Source: Ornithodoros turicata
Lineage: Eukaryota; Arthropoda; Arachnida; Ixodida; Argasidae
Direction: 5' to 3'
Assembly (NCBI RefSeq): GCF_037126465.1
Contig: NC_088204.1
Location: 80,738,361 to 80,802,360 of the forward strand
Length of the DNA stretch: 64,000 nucleotides
Numbering within the stretch: the stretch's first letter is position 1; the number at the start of each line of letters is the position of its first letter. Shown here one piece after another: positions 13,562-24,225 of this stretch. A program made the translations under genes and the position numbers. A model generated the notes under the pieces. The model was not told the origin of the DNA, did no database searches, and was given only the letters and a program-made list of their open reading frames with translations.

Positions 13562-13787
13562 GTCTTAAAAATCAAGCCTAGTTCATTACTTGTAGGGGCG
13601 CTGTTGATCGGAAGTTATTTCGTTTAATAAACCGATATATAAATATTAGTGTTGAACTCATGTAGAGTCACAGATTCAACAAATGTAACTAATATATATT
13701 TCATATTTTAGTTTGGTGTGACACTTTTTTTAATTCCATTGCAACAGACAGGCCGTCTGCTAGTGAGCGTGTCAAACCGAAACAAAC
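13562..13787. promoter_or_regulatory. Divergent promoter region RpS9 / PAK1IP1
   Basis: About 226 bp separate the inferred RpS9 start from the PAK1IP1 ATG on the other strand. The stretch is AT-rich with several TATATA words. Both genes serve ribosome production, which would suit shared control; that is an inference. Confidence 0.45.
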
Positions 13788-15089
13788 ATGGCCGCCGAAA
13801 CGCATGGTGAAAACGTGTTTGACATAATAGTGGGGACCTACGAAGAGTTCGTAGTTGGTTACAGCTTTGAAAGGACCACGAAACAGAAGTACTCGCTACG
13901 ACAAACTTTTACGAATCATTCTCACTTGGGTGCGGTTCGATGCGTCGCCGCAAACAACCGTTACCTTGCTTCGGGGAGCACCGATGAAACCATCAAGCTG
14001 TTCAACATGCAAAAAAAGGCCGAAATGGGAACATTAATGCAACACGACGGAAACATCACGGACCTCAAGTTCTTCGGGAAGTCTCATCTTTTCAGTGCCA
14101 GCGAAGACAACAACATTTGCGTATGGAGCACAGGTAGTTGGCAGTGCTTGAAAACTTTGAAGGGACACAAAGGTGGTGTCGTTTCTTTATCAGTTCATCC
14201 GAGCGGCAAACTGTTACTATCTGTATCGAAGGACAAAACATTGAGAACGTGGAACTTAATCACGGGTCGTGCCGCGTTCGTAACAAACCTCTCTCCGTTT
14301 CCCGAGCTAGTAAGCTGGTCTCCGACGGGGACGTACTTCGTCGTGGCCATAAACAACAGCCTAGACGTGTACCTAACAGCAAAAGCTGCCAAAGTTCACG
14401 TCGTAGACTTCGGCAAGAAGATATCGTGCGTGGCCTTCCTGACGGACAGCGCCGTCGCGATCGGAGGTGAGGGCGGCAACGTTGAAACGCACAACATCAA
14501 GAAAAAGAGCGTATATGGCATGTTCACGGCACATTCGGGCCGGGTGAAGGCAATGCAGGTGGTAGACGTGGAAGGCACAAAGATGTTGGTGACGTCGTCT
14601 AGTTCGGGTGAGATAAGGGTGTGGGAGATCAACCAGAAGAAACTGGACGCGCCGCCGTCGTTGCTGGCGAAAACAAACTCGGGTTGCCGGATAACCTGCA
14701 TGGCAGTCTACAAGCCAACAGAAGTGAAGAATGCGCCCCAGGAGGAACAGGAGAAGAAAGGGGGACGAGGCAGAGATGAAGATGATGATGAGGGCGAGGA
14801 AGCTTCAGCGGAAGACGAGGAAAGTGTGGCGGAGAGTTCAGATGGCGGAGAGTCGGGCGAAGATGAAGACAGCGATGACCAAGATGTGGCGGAGGATGTT
14901 GATGACGAAGAGGAAGGCGACGACGATGATGAGGAGGAGGAGGTGGAAGACGAAGAGGAGAGTGACGACGATGAAGAGGTAGAAGGGAGCGTAGATGATG
15001 CAGATGAAAGTGAAGACAGTGAAAGTTCAGAAGAGGAGGAGGTACAGCCAAAGCCAAAACGAAGAAGGTTACAAAACGGACATCACTGA
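13788..15089 (+). CDS. PAK1IP1: p21-activated kinase-interacting protein 1-like (PAK1IP1 / MAK11), WD40
   Basis: A 433-residue intronless open frame. The first 310 residues form WD40 blades, with recognisable ends such as SGSTDETIKLFN, SASEDNNICVWS, SVSKDKTLRTWN and TSSSSGEIRVWE. From about residue 318 the chain turns into a long Asp/Glu-rich tail and closes with a basic nuclear-signal-like KPKPKRRRLQNGHH. Known members of this family (yeast Mak11, animal PAK1IP1) act in the nucleolus in 60S subunit assembly, and the vertebrate protein also binds and restrains PAK1. The ATG at 13788 follows CAAAC in a good context and precedes the first blade. The lack of introns contrasts with both neighbours; many animal copies are spliced, so an old retrocopy replacing the original is possible. 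Confidence 0.92.
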   Translation: MAAETHGENVFDIIVGTYEEFVVGYSFERTTKQKYSLRQTFTNHSHLGAVRCVAANNRYLASGSTDETIKLFNMQKKAEMGTLMQHDGNITDLKFFGKSHLFSASEDNNICVWSTGSWQCLKTLKGHKGGVVSLSVHPSGKLLLSVSKDKTLRTWNLITGRAAFVTNLSPFPELVSWSPTGTYFVVAINNSLDVYLTAKAAKVHVVDFGKKISCVAFLTDSAVAIGGEGGNVETHNIKKKSVYGMFTAHSGRVKAMQVVDVEGTKMLVTSSSSGEIRVWEINQKKLDAPPSLLAKTNSGCRITCMAVYKPTEVKNAPQEEQEKKGGRGRDEDDDEGEEASAEDEESVAESSDGGESGEDEDSDDQDVAEDVDDEEEGDDDDEEEEVEDEEESDDDEEVEGSVDDADESEDSESSEEEEVQPKPKRRRLQNGHH

Positions 15090-15400
15090 AGTGAATTCGT
15101 TGAATTGTAAAGTCTACAAAACTTTAAGCAAAAAAAAATGGGGTTCTTCATTACAACAAAAATTCCAAGACCAGTCTATTTGGTTGTGTCAGAATATTGC
15201 AGCAGCAGTAACAAGCAGATATCTGTCGCAAAAATACGTATATCCCACACATTTCATAACACTATTCCACTGTACCTGATATTTAACACCCATCTTGGAG
15301 GACGAGTTGCCTACACAACTTGGTTGCATGATACAATTTCTCTTGGGCAAGTCATCTTCCATGATGGATGTTATTAAATAGCATGTGCAGAGATTTCAGT

Positions 15401-15913
15401 TAGGGATGCGAAGCCCCGGAAAAAAACCGAACATTTTTTTGGGAAAAAAAAAGTTTTTTCCAGGTTTTTTTCCTCATCTCTGGAAAAATGGCCCAAAATT
15501 TCCAGGCGACAAAATTCAAAGATGTAAATTTTCGTGCCTTTGATGAGTTCCAACCCGCCAACAGTGCCTGTAATCCGCCAACAACCACCAACTTGGAGCT
15601 CCGTCTGGCCGCTCCAAGCGATCGCCATCGCGTTCACGTAATGTCGGAGTTCTGGTCGGAGTGGACGGGTTGTTCCAATTACCTATTGCTGAGTAGACAG
15701 CAGTCTCATGGAATGCTCTGCTCCGCATTTATGCCTAGAGGATGAACACTACTAAAGCTTCAAGCTCATTGTATGCTGTGGTTTGGCCGGCAATGCTTCG
15801 ACTCAGCAGTAACCACATTTGTTTCCATTTTTTCCAATTTTAGGAAAAAAAAACACGAAATAAACATTTTTTTTTCCGAGCGATTCAAAATTTCCGGAAA
15901 TTTTGCATCTCTA
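15401..15913. mobile_element. hAT-type MITE, TAGAGATGC family, copy 2, with 8-bp duplication
   Basis: The ends TAGGGATGCGAAGCCC and TTTTGCATCTCTA are flanked by the exact duplication ATTTCAGT (15393-15400 and 15914-15921). The interior matches copy 1 at 4450-4915. It lies between the convergent 3' ends of PAK1IP1 and PTCD1. Confidence 0.9.
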
Positions 15914-16010
15914 ATTTCAGTACATGCCATCTGTTGGGCAAGGTTACTCTACGACCACCATCATAACTGACTCGTGGCACGAGACCCTCAATCATCGAGT
16001 TATCATTGTC

Positions 16011-16016
16011 TTTATT
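16011..16016 (-). promoter_or_regulatory. PTCD1 poly(A) signal AATAAA
   Basis: AATAAA on the minus strand lies about 47 bases past the PTCD1 stop codon. Confidence 0.7.
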
Positions 16017-16062
16017 ACAAAAACCTAAAAAACAATTTGTGCTGTACAAACGCGTCTCATTC

Positions 16063-19000
16063 CTACACTCGTCCCGCCTTCTCCGCTTCCTCGAGGAATT
16101 CCCGCCGGGTCTTGAGCGCGTTCTCGGGCTTGTACTGTTCCCAGGGGTGCTGGGGCAGGTCGACGGAAACCTCCTTGAGCCACTCCTCGTAGTGAAGGCA
16201 GAATTTTGTGTAACCCTTTTCAGCGTACTCTGTAATCTTGTGCTTCGCTTCAATTCCTCGTTCCTGCAGCGAAGGACATTAGGAAGTATGCATAGGGCGT
16301 CGTGTTTTAGGGTCAAACCTCGTAAAAGCAGCTTTTTTACCCCTCCCCCATTTGTATCACTGTAGCTTCGGGTAAAACAGAGGAAAAACTCCAGAACTGA
16401 ACTCGGCACCGCGCATACTTAGACCCTGAAGTTTTAGGGTTAAACCCGATTTTTCCTCGAATTTGCACCCCGAATCGAGGTTCACCGGTTTAGGGTTAAA
16501 CCCGATTTCTACCCGCAAAACTGCACTTAAGCTAGGCACCTCACGGCAATGCCATACTAATTTTTCACAAAATACGCGGTTGATCTCAACGTCTGATAAC
16601 TCTGGATAGGCTGTACAACGAACGTTTGTTCGACAATAGAGCCCGATTTATCCCCAAATTCAGTCCGATGGTAATTTTTCCGCCCGAATTTGCATGAATT
16701 TTCGACATCAAGTGATTGACCCGAATTTTACCCCCCGAATTTGGAAAAAAATAAAACCCGAAAACTTCAGGGTCTATGCATACTTGGTCACTTGTATAGG
16801 CATGGGTGAACACTAAGTACTTGGCGTTACCATGCCGTGTCGATCCTCTTCCAAATTTCTTTCTTTTCCTTTCAAACACACGCTCTTTCACAGAATATTG
16901 CCAGGTTTTACCCCCATTTCACACGCTTTAACCGGAAAACCCGATTGTAACGGCCCAATTTGAAGAGAAAAATGCGCAAAAAAGCGCAACCCACCTTATC
17001 CATTATAGCCTTCCGTGCTCGTTGCTTGGCTTTCTCAATGCGCTGCAATGCTGAAGGATTCACTCTCACTTCATTATTGATCGCAAAGTGCATCAGGGTC
17101 AGCAGGAAGAAGAAGTCGAGCCTGTAGCAGGCGTTCCCAATCAGGGTGCTCAGGATTTCTTCGTTGACCGTCATTCGGGCGTTCTGCAAGAAAGAAGGGC
17201 GCGCGCTCTAAAAACAGAACTTCACCGCATGGCACTCTGTGTGCCAAATGTTGCCAAGAATGATAGGGTTATCGCTTCTGATTCGAAGAGAGAGGGGGGC
17301 GTACGCCTTTTTGTGGCATTTTTCGTATATCCAACTTGCCACAAAAAGGCGTACGCCCCCCCCCCTCTCTCTCTTCGAATCGGAAGCGATAACCCTATCA
17401 TTCGTGGCAATGGTTGGCGCACAGCGTGCTACGCAGTGAAGTTCTGTTTTGAGAGTGCAGTACTAGCACTTTCCCAGTTCATCGCCGGTTCTTGCTCTAT
17501 CTCGTAAAATTTTTGCGTATTAGAACTGGAACTGTCGTTGCTGCCATATCGACCTGAAATCTGAAATCTTCTCAAATGGAGCTCAGATATGTCGGCACGC
17601 GACGGCACGGTAATAAAGTTTAGATCGTAAAAAAATTTCTTAGATCCTCGGCGGCTGATAAGGAGTGACGATAGATGCACCTTCATTGTGGCTAGGAATT
17701 CCTTTCCCTGCTTATCCGAACAGATGCACAAGGCGAGGACTCCAAATGTGATGATGTCGGGACGCAGGCCGCGGTTGGCAATCAGCGTCAGGACCTCCTG
17801 TGTAGCAGACATTATTGTGAAAGGGTTAGGATGGAGTACATGCAGTCAGGTACAGAAGGTTCATTCGGTTCATTAAACTTCAGTTTCAGAATCAAGTGTA
17901 TGAGACAATCTCCTTAAATCTTTTTTTCTTTTTTTCTGCCTGCAATCCCCAGCCATCAATCAGGGGCCACCTTATGTCATTACCCTTGCTTCAGACTTCT
18001 GCATGCGAAGAGCTCTACGCTTGATGAGCATGTTGAAAAAGTCGACATCCAGCTTCACTCCCGTCCTGTCCGCTTCGGCGATGAGTTCGTGTTCGGCTTC
18101 CGTTGTGTTGGGTATACAGTCCAAGAGAAGCGTCACGGTCTTGACATCTGGATGGATACCCATGTCGCGGAAGTGGTCCATCACACCTTTCAGTCCGCCG
18201 CACATCAACAGCCTGCGGACAGTCGGAAACATTGAGCAACGTGCCCCAAATGCCCAAAAATGATTTGTAATTGGGACAAAGCAACAGTGGGGGCGAGTTG
18301 GTACATACTGACACAAAACACAGCGCAGAAAAGGGATAGGGACGTAATTTGGATGTTTCACAAAAAAAGCCAATGGGTGCAGGACTTAAACCAGAACCTC
18401 TTTTGGCTTGGCTTGGCTTGGCTCCCAGACTTTTGGCTCGGTGACACATAAGCCACAGATGGACTTCATTTGGAGTAGTGGAACAGTGTGTTATGGCTTT
18501 CAATTTACAATTCCAAATTCAAAGTCCACCAAAAAAGTCAGCAAATTCAAAATTCTGCAGCAGAGACTCGTAAATTCCACGATTTTCTGCTGCAACCAGT
18601 CAACGGCTGCTTCAAATGGGAAACATACTTCATTTTCTTGGATAATGTGGGAACAAAAAATATTTTATAAAATTACAGATTTGAAGCGCTGTTGTGGCTC
18701 AGCATTACATACATGATATCTTGTGTTCTCCTCTGACAAAGAATGCCGTCTGTCGCCTGCAATCATTTTATACTTGCTGAAAGATCTTTCGGCATCCACA
18801 GAGTTTACACAAACTTTATAGGAAGATTATAGGAAGGAACAACAATACATGCATTGTGGAAGTTACATTTTCACGATACCCTTTTTGTTTCTGGGCTGTA
18901 GGCATTATTTAAAAGTCTTTAAAGGCAAACTCCCAAACATAAAATCAAAATCCCCCACCGCAATTCTGAGATTCCGCAAAATATCGCAGAAAACCCGGGG

Positions 19001-22000
19001 ACTTAGTCATAATAGACCCCATATTTTTGTCGTTTCCGCGATTTTGTTTTCCGCGATTCTGAGATTCCGCAAAATATCGTGGAAAACCCGATGACTTAGT
19101 TATAATAGACCCCATATTTTTGTCGTTTCTGAGATTTTATTTTCCGCGATTCCGCAAAATATCGCGGAAAACCCCAGGGCTTAGTCATAATAGACCCGAT
19201 ATTTTTGTTGTTTCTGCGATTTTGTTTTCCGCGATTCCGCAAAATATCGCGGAAAACCTGAGGACTTACTCATAATAGACCCCATATTTTTGTCGTACGC
19301 AACACTTTAGGCACGAACCAAACATATCAACCTGTTTGCGCGACACTCGAGGACGAGAGAAGCTCCCTTTTAACCGCAAAATGGAAGTCGTACCTGTCGT
19401 AAGGTTCGGTTACATTTGCAAGGCCCACAATTTCTCTCTCCACACGAAGGCTCGGGGACAGTAAGTTGGGCATCCCGGGAAGGTTTTCGGGATTCTCCAG
19501 CGGGGTGGACGTAGCCCTCTCCTTGTCGCCGCTCTCTCTGTCTGACGTCACGTGCGAACAAGGTTCTCCTGCGCCGACATGTCCTGGATACATGGGCAGT
19601 GGTTAGCACTTCTTGAAGCCGAAGGAAGTTCATGTGGCTGAGCATGACGACAAGTTGTAGAATAAAGTTAGTGTTCCACTGTCCCCGATTATCATTTCCC
19701 CGATCAATCCCTCCAAAATCAGGTTAGGACAAATTCTGGTTGAACCCCGGTTCCTCCCTGGTTTCTCCCCAAATTCCAATCACATACCATGTGCACTATA
19801 TAGTTAGGGGGTGACTTTTTCGGGTTAAACCCGGTTCCGCCCGGTTATTCCCCCCCGAACTGGCCTCCGACCAATTCGGGTTAAACCCGATTTCTCCCCA
19901 AATTCCAGTCACTATGAAATCCTCGAGTGACGTTTCCACTGAAGACGAACAAAGGTCGCCACGTGTAATACGCGTAAGAATGGGTCGCTTATGTTCCCAG
20001 CAATACACCCATGTGTGTCAACACTGTCTATGCCTTTGGGGATTACCGCTGGAAGGTCACCATCCCGCAAAAAAAAAAGAAGAAGAGAGATTAGGAAAGG
20101 ACGTATAATAGACAAGAGGAGAAACAAAAACACCCGAAAGCGCAATTATCGCCCAATTTCTCCCCGAATTACAGATTTAAAAATAGCGCCTGATTTTTAC
20201 CCCCCCCCCCCCCCCCCCCCCCCCCCGAATCTGATAAAGGCATTTAACCCGAAAAAGTGACTCCCTATACATAGGGCCTGACCTTTTCGGGTTTTATTTT
20301 TGGCCAAATTCGGGGGGTAAATATCGGGTCATATTTTTCATTTGAAAATTCGGGTGTATTCGGGTTAAATCCCGTTACGGCATATTCTGTCGTCAGGAAT
20401 TCGGGTGATTTTTTTTGTTTAATAAAAGTTTGTCTTAACATGGGACTAATGTTTAGCGATGTTATCAAACTTTATTTTAATGCGCGCTTACGAGTGTGCC
20501 ACGCGACCCGGATGTTTTCGGGTAGATTCGGGTTAAACCCGAATTTTACAGATTTCGTTCGGGGGGTAAATATCGGGCGGATACGGGTTTAACCCTAAAA
20601 AGTCAGGCTCTACCTATACATAGTTCAGCAGCAAGGGTCCACAGTTTTGTCCACAGTCCACTGTCCACACCCTGTGGTTTTCGCTGTGAGGCCAGATATC
20701 CGCTAGCGAAAATGTGCGTGCACGAATTACGCGACTTTACATTTCCTTGCCATTTTTCGTACCAAACTAGGGACGCGCAAAATCATGCGAACAAATAGGG
20801 TAGTTGCGAAGATCACATCAACGTGTTAAAATGCGCAACATTACCGAGGTTTTCCGCTTTCTCCTCGGCCACAATGGCAAGCATGTTCTTGTTCTTCTTA
20901 CTAATCGCCCGTTGTCCCGCCAACTTCTTTTTCGGCACGGTCGTTTCGAGGAGGTCCTGAAAGAGTTCGGGCGGCCCAATACCGCACTCGCGGACGGTCC
21001 GCAGGAAAAGGTTGTAGCAGTAGAGAGAGGGTCGGATTTTTTTCCACAGCATCAACCTCATCACCTATAGGTTGAAAAGGGATTGCATAATGAAAAAAAG
21101 GCTCGTGAGAAACATGGGTCGTCGAAACAGATTCTAATGAAACTAATGAAGCCGTGAACGTTTATGTGAAGCAACACGATCTCATTACTGAGTGCGAAAT
21201 GCATGTACAAAGCCCTTGCGGTCATTCCAACCGGAAACAAGGTGGATTACTAACAAATATAGTGGTATGTGCAAAAATAAAAAATAAAAAAATTGCAGCA
21301 GTAAACATGCAAATCCTGTAAAAATGCCCTTATAAGATGTAATACCAGATATGGGTGGGTGGGTTCTTGCCCCCAACCTTTCGAAGCCGCTGTGTGAACA
21401 CACACACAGTCACGGTGTCGTCTGCTTTGGCCAATCGTCACAGATTATTTGAAAACACAAAAAGCCTGCGGCTTGTTTCCATGGCGACAGCAGTCAAAAG
21501 TGTGGCAGTGATTGGGACCTAGACAGCGTTGGTGACAGTTGCTTACCTTGAGACCAAGAGCAAATCCAGCTTCCCTATCGCTGATACAGGCCATGAGAAG
21601 GAACGCAAACGTATCCGCGGTTACTGCGTGCTTTTCCGACTGCATTTTGTCCACGACCTATTGAGAGAAAAAGCCGTTAGTTGTGCCTCTACAGAAGTGT
21701 AAAATTGTTTTTTTTTGGTAAATATGAATGTATGAACACAGTATATAGTAATATTCTGTGTCTACGTATGCACGTCACCATCGATGATAATCATTAACAC
21801 TCTCAAGGAACACGGTCCCGACAAAACTCCAAAGTATCCTCGATCCAATATCGTCGACCGTCGTCTTCCACGTTGGAACAAAATTCCGTTGCAACAATGC
21901 TTCCGACGATTACCCTAAATGCAGTCTGTATGTCTCCACATTTCCCAAAGGCCTTTATCATGGCGTGATAGGTGATGTTGCTTGGTGTCCATCCTTTGAA

Positions 22001-23571
22001 CTCCATCCTTTCATACAGGTTGTGTGCCTTCTCCAAACTGTATTCCTTGAAAGGTCCCTCAGCGCAGGCATTGAAGAGGCCTGTCAAGGTGGCCGGCGTC
22101 ATCTTCATGTCTCTGTCACGCATCTATGACAACATGGGCAAAGCAGTTACAAGCAGGTGATTAGTAGTCACCATAAAGGATGTAAAAAGGAACAAAGTAA
22201 AAAAGGAGCAAAAAGGAGCATGCCGGCCCAATATAGGTTCAATATTGGTCCAATACAGGTCCAATAATGGTCCCATATAGGTCCAAGATTGGTCCAATAT
22301 CGGCAATATTGGGCCGATATCGCTAATATTGGTCCAATATTGGCCCAAGAGCTTGATTTTTCGATTTCCGGCACATTTTGATGATTCATGTTCTCCACGT
22401 CGCCAAACGCTCTAAAAACGCTGTTTAGCACTGTTTTCATGATCTAAGACGTTTTCAGCTTGATTTTTCGATTTCCGGCACAATTTGAGTTCGAAGTATC
22501 GCATCGCCCAGGGGTACATCTCACCGACGCCGATGCTCTCTCAAGACTTTGTGATAATAGATACGGAAGATCCCAGTGCCGTGAACGCACTCAAACTGTG
22601 GGAAGGTATTCTGTGAGAAAACGCTCCTGATTAGGACAACTGTGATATAGTTTAGCTGAAATTTCTCGAGGTATTTATTTATTTAATATTTGTTTTAGCC
22701 TACATAAGAGGCTGGAACCGGCAACAAAAAGCCACTACACGTGGCTTGAATACAGGTACTATAGCTCGACCTTCAATTGAATATTTGTTAAATTTCGAAC
22801 GTTGCGTTTCCGAGTTTTATGCATTTTTCTTCTTCTTTTTTTTTTTTTCAAATCAGGGTGGGATGGGAACAGCGAACTACATAGTGTTTTTGTGAACCGT
22901 ACCTCCTTGTAAAGCTTGAAAGCCATTTTTGTGTAGCCAACCCTTCCGCAACCTCCAATAAGTCGCGTGTACATGTGCAGGGTCGGTTTGAACCTGTGAA
23001 GTTTCTTGATTTCGTAGAAATAATTTAATGCCTCCTTCATCTGCAAGAGATACGACTTTCGTTAATTAAATTATCGCAACATTTCAACGCAGGAAGAACA
23101 TACTTTCCGAGCTTTAACGAGTTCTACTATTTTGTCTTCCATTTCTCGACGTTTCGGCCTCTCAAGTATGACGTCCTCGCTTGGGTCGTCGTCGTCATCC
23201 TCGGGCAAGGATTCCGCGATGTTTCGCAGGCTTTCCGGTTTAGTTAAAGTTCCAAAGACATCCTGATCGTCGCACGAATGTCGTTCGCGAGCTTGGGTTC
23301 GTGCGAGCTTCTTAAGCTTGATGTACTCGTTCTCAAAATTTTTCGGCAACGTTCCGAACTCGTCCGGATCTCCAAAGGGATCGGACGTTTTGACAATAGA
23401 TTCTGTTCCGTCCAGAGTCGGCGCTACGGAACCTCGAGGTAAATGACTGGATCGTGTGGACCGATACCTGCACCACGATCGCAAATGTGTCCGAGACACT
23501 TTCGAATCGGGGTGGCAACGCCTGCAGGCAATTTGCAGGCCAATGCGCACGCAGTTTCCAAACCGAAACAT
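16063..23571 (-). CDS. PTCD1: Pentatricopeptide repeat-containing protein 1, mitochondrial (PTCD1)
   Basis: A pentatricopeptide-repeat protein of the PTCD1 type, which in animals acts in the mitochondrial matrix on tRNA and 16S rRNA processing and ribosome assembly. Minus-strand coding exons are 23571-23104, 23040-22903, 22123-21914, 21657-21547, 21064-20845, 19583-19394, 18212-17984, 17797-17681, 17183-16995 and 16263-16063. Every junction has AG/GT borders and phases match, giving 690 codons plus stop, close to the family length. The N-terminus (MFRFGNCVRIGLQIACRRCH) is basic and free of acids, as in a mitochondrial import signal. PPR-like helices are seen in exons 2-4 (MYTRLIGGCGRVGYTKMAFK; ITYHAMIKAFGKCGDIQTAF; TFAFLLMACISDREAGFALG) and later (PDVKTVTLLLDC; PDIITFGVLALC). 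The C-terminus carries HPWEQYKPENALKTRREF. Its introns hold at least six transposon remnants. Confidence 0.93.
16420..16776. mobile_element. hAT-type MITE, CTGAAGTTTT family, in PTCD1 intron
   Basis: The ends TAGACCCTGAAGTTTT and AAAACTTCAGGGTCTA are perfect inverted repeats. Flanks CGCATACT and TGCATACT match at 7 of 8 bases, as expected for a duplication with one later change. Interior words are the same as in 5139-5484. Confidence 0.85.
17204..17458. mobile_element. Palindromic GGCGTACGCC MITE, GATTCGAAGAGAG subtype
   Basis: The ends CTCTAAAAACAGAACTTCAC and GTGAAGTTCTGTTTTGAGAG bound it. Inner arms carry TTCTGATTCGAAGAGAGAG and its complement around GGGCGTACGCC. It is inserted only about 20 bp from the acceptor of the PTCD1 exon that begins at 17183. 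Confidence 0.9.
18665..18823 (-). pseudogene. hAT transposase C-terminal (hATC) fragment in PTCD1 intron
   Basis: The minus strand reads YKVCVNSVDAERSFSKYKMI followed by AGDRRHSLSEENTR and ends at a stop at 18665. The block NS-DAERSFS-YK-I--DRR-SL-EEN is the dimerisation motif at the end of hAT transposases and of hAT-derived CGGBP1-like proteins. No catalytic region is readable around it, so it is a remnant. The nearby repeat at 18950-19296 may belong to the same element. Confidence 0.7.
18950..19296. repeat. Four-copy 85-93 bp tandem repeat with palindromic core
   Basis: The word CATAATAGACCC recurs at 19008, 19101 (as TATAATAGACCC), 19186 and 19271. Each unit contains CCGCGAT-TCCGCAAAAT-ATCGCGG or a close variant, a stem of seven with a ten-base loop. 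It lies in a PTCD1 intron. Confidence 0.8.
19805..20267. mobile_element. hAT-type MITE, GTGACTTTTT group, host of a nested copy
   Basis: The ends TAGGGGGTGACTTTTTCGGG and CCCGAAAAAGTGACTCCCTA bound it. The left flank TATATAGT and the right flank TACATAGT (the latter reassembled once the neighbour at 20272-20612 is removed) match at 7 of 8 bases. The interior holds a run of 27 C (20200-20226). Confidence 0.8.
20272..20612. mobile_element. hAT-type MITE inserted into the right edge of the previous element
   Basis: The ends TAGGGCCTGACCTTTTCGGG and CCCTAAAAAGTCAGGCTCTA are flanked by the exact duplication CCTATACA (20264-20271 and 20613-20620). The duplicated bases include the last four of the older element. 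Confidence 0.88.
22223..22351. repeat. CCAATATTGG palindromic array in PTCD1 intron
   Basis: A run of 10-20 bp words such as GGTCCAATATTGGCCCAA, each close to self-complementary, fills 130 bp. The same words occur at 57471-57735 and briefly at 4404-4440. Confidence 0.8.
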
Positions 23572-24225
23572 GTTTGCATTTGGGCAAGTTTCTTAGCGAG
23601 GCTTCTCAGCGTAACATGCAGATTGTAGTCGACGAAGAGCACTGCGAGAAGACGTTCTGCACATTAAGAATTACTGCGTTTCATTTCACAATACTGGACA
23701 CAAAACCTTGCGAAGGCACGCTGCACAACAAAAACATGGAGGGCGCCATATTGTTCGTGCAAAAGCTGCTAAGTTTAGCGACATGAAAATTTCGCACTAT
23801 GCACTTCAGGTGGCGCGAGTAGTTGTTTTTATTGCAGACGGCATTGACCGTGAAAAAGCTCAAAATATTGCTAGCTTTTAAACAATATTTTGAATACCCT
23901 AGGATACTTTCGCAGTGCTTGTGAACACTCTTGGCGGGAACGAATTCCATATCAGTAGACGATAACGGCGCGTCATCGCAAATACGTATCTGCAGATGAA
24001 TCCTGCGGAGCAGAAGAACTAGCATCCTCGAGTCTGAGAGGGATGCCGGGATGCATGTGAGCATCGAATCGAAGACTTGCGACGACCTCCTGTCTCCAGC
24101 TAAATAACAGCGTGCATACCTATATACCGACCAACCGCGACGTGGTGGCGTTGTTCAACACGTCTTTGAATCCGTCGTGTGCAGTTTCTCTGCGGTGTTG
24201 TGCCTTGCCTGCAGCGTCAACGGGC
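23572..24225. other. Divergent interval between PTCD1 and the next gene
   Basis: This probably holds the promoters of both genes. A longer open frame on the plus strand extends back to an ATG at 24112. No TATA box or known element stands out. Confidence 0.4.

Noticed and set aside
14629..15057. 142-codon minus-strand frame rich in Pro, His and Leu
   Set aside because: It is the complement of the acidic tail of PAK1IP1 and has no independent support.
17088..17507. 139-codon plus-strand frame over a PTCD1 exon
   Set aside because: It is antisense to the exon 16995-17183 and runs into the MITE. The minus-strand exon has splice sites and frame continuity.
18950..19296. CRISPR-like repeat spacing
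   Set aside because: The units are contiguous 85-93 bp tandem copies without unique spacers, in an animal intron.
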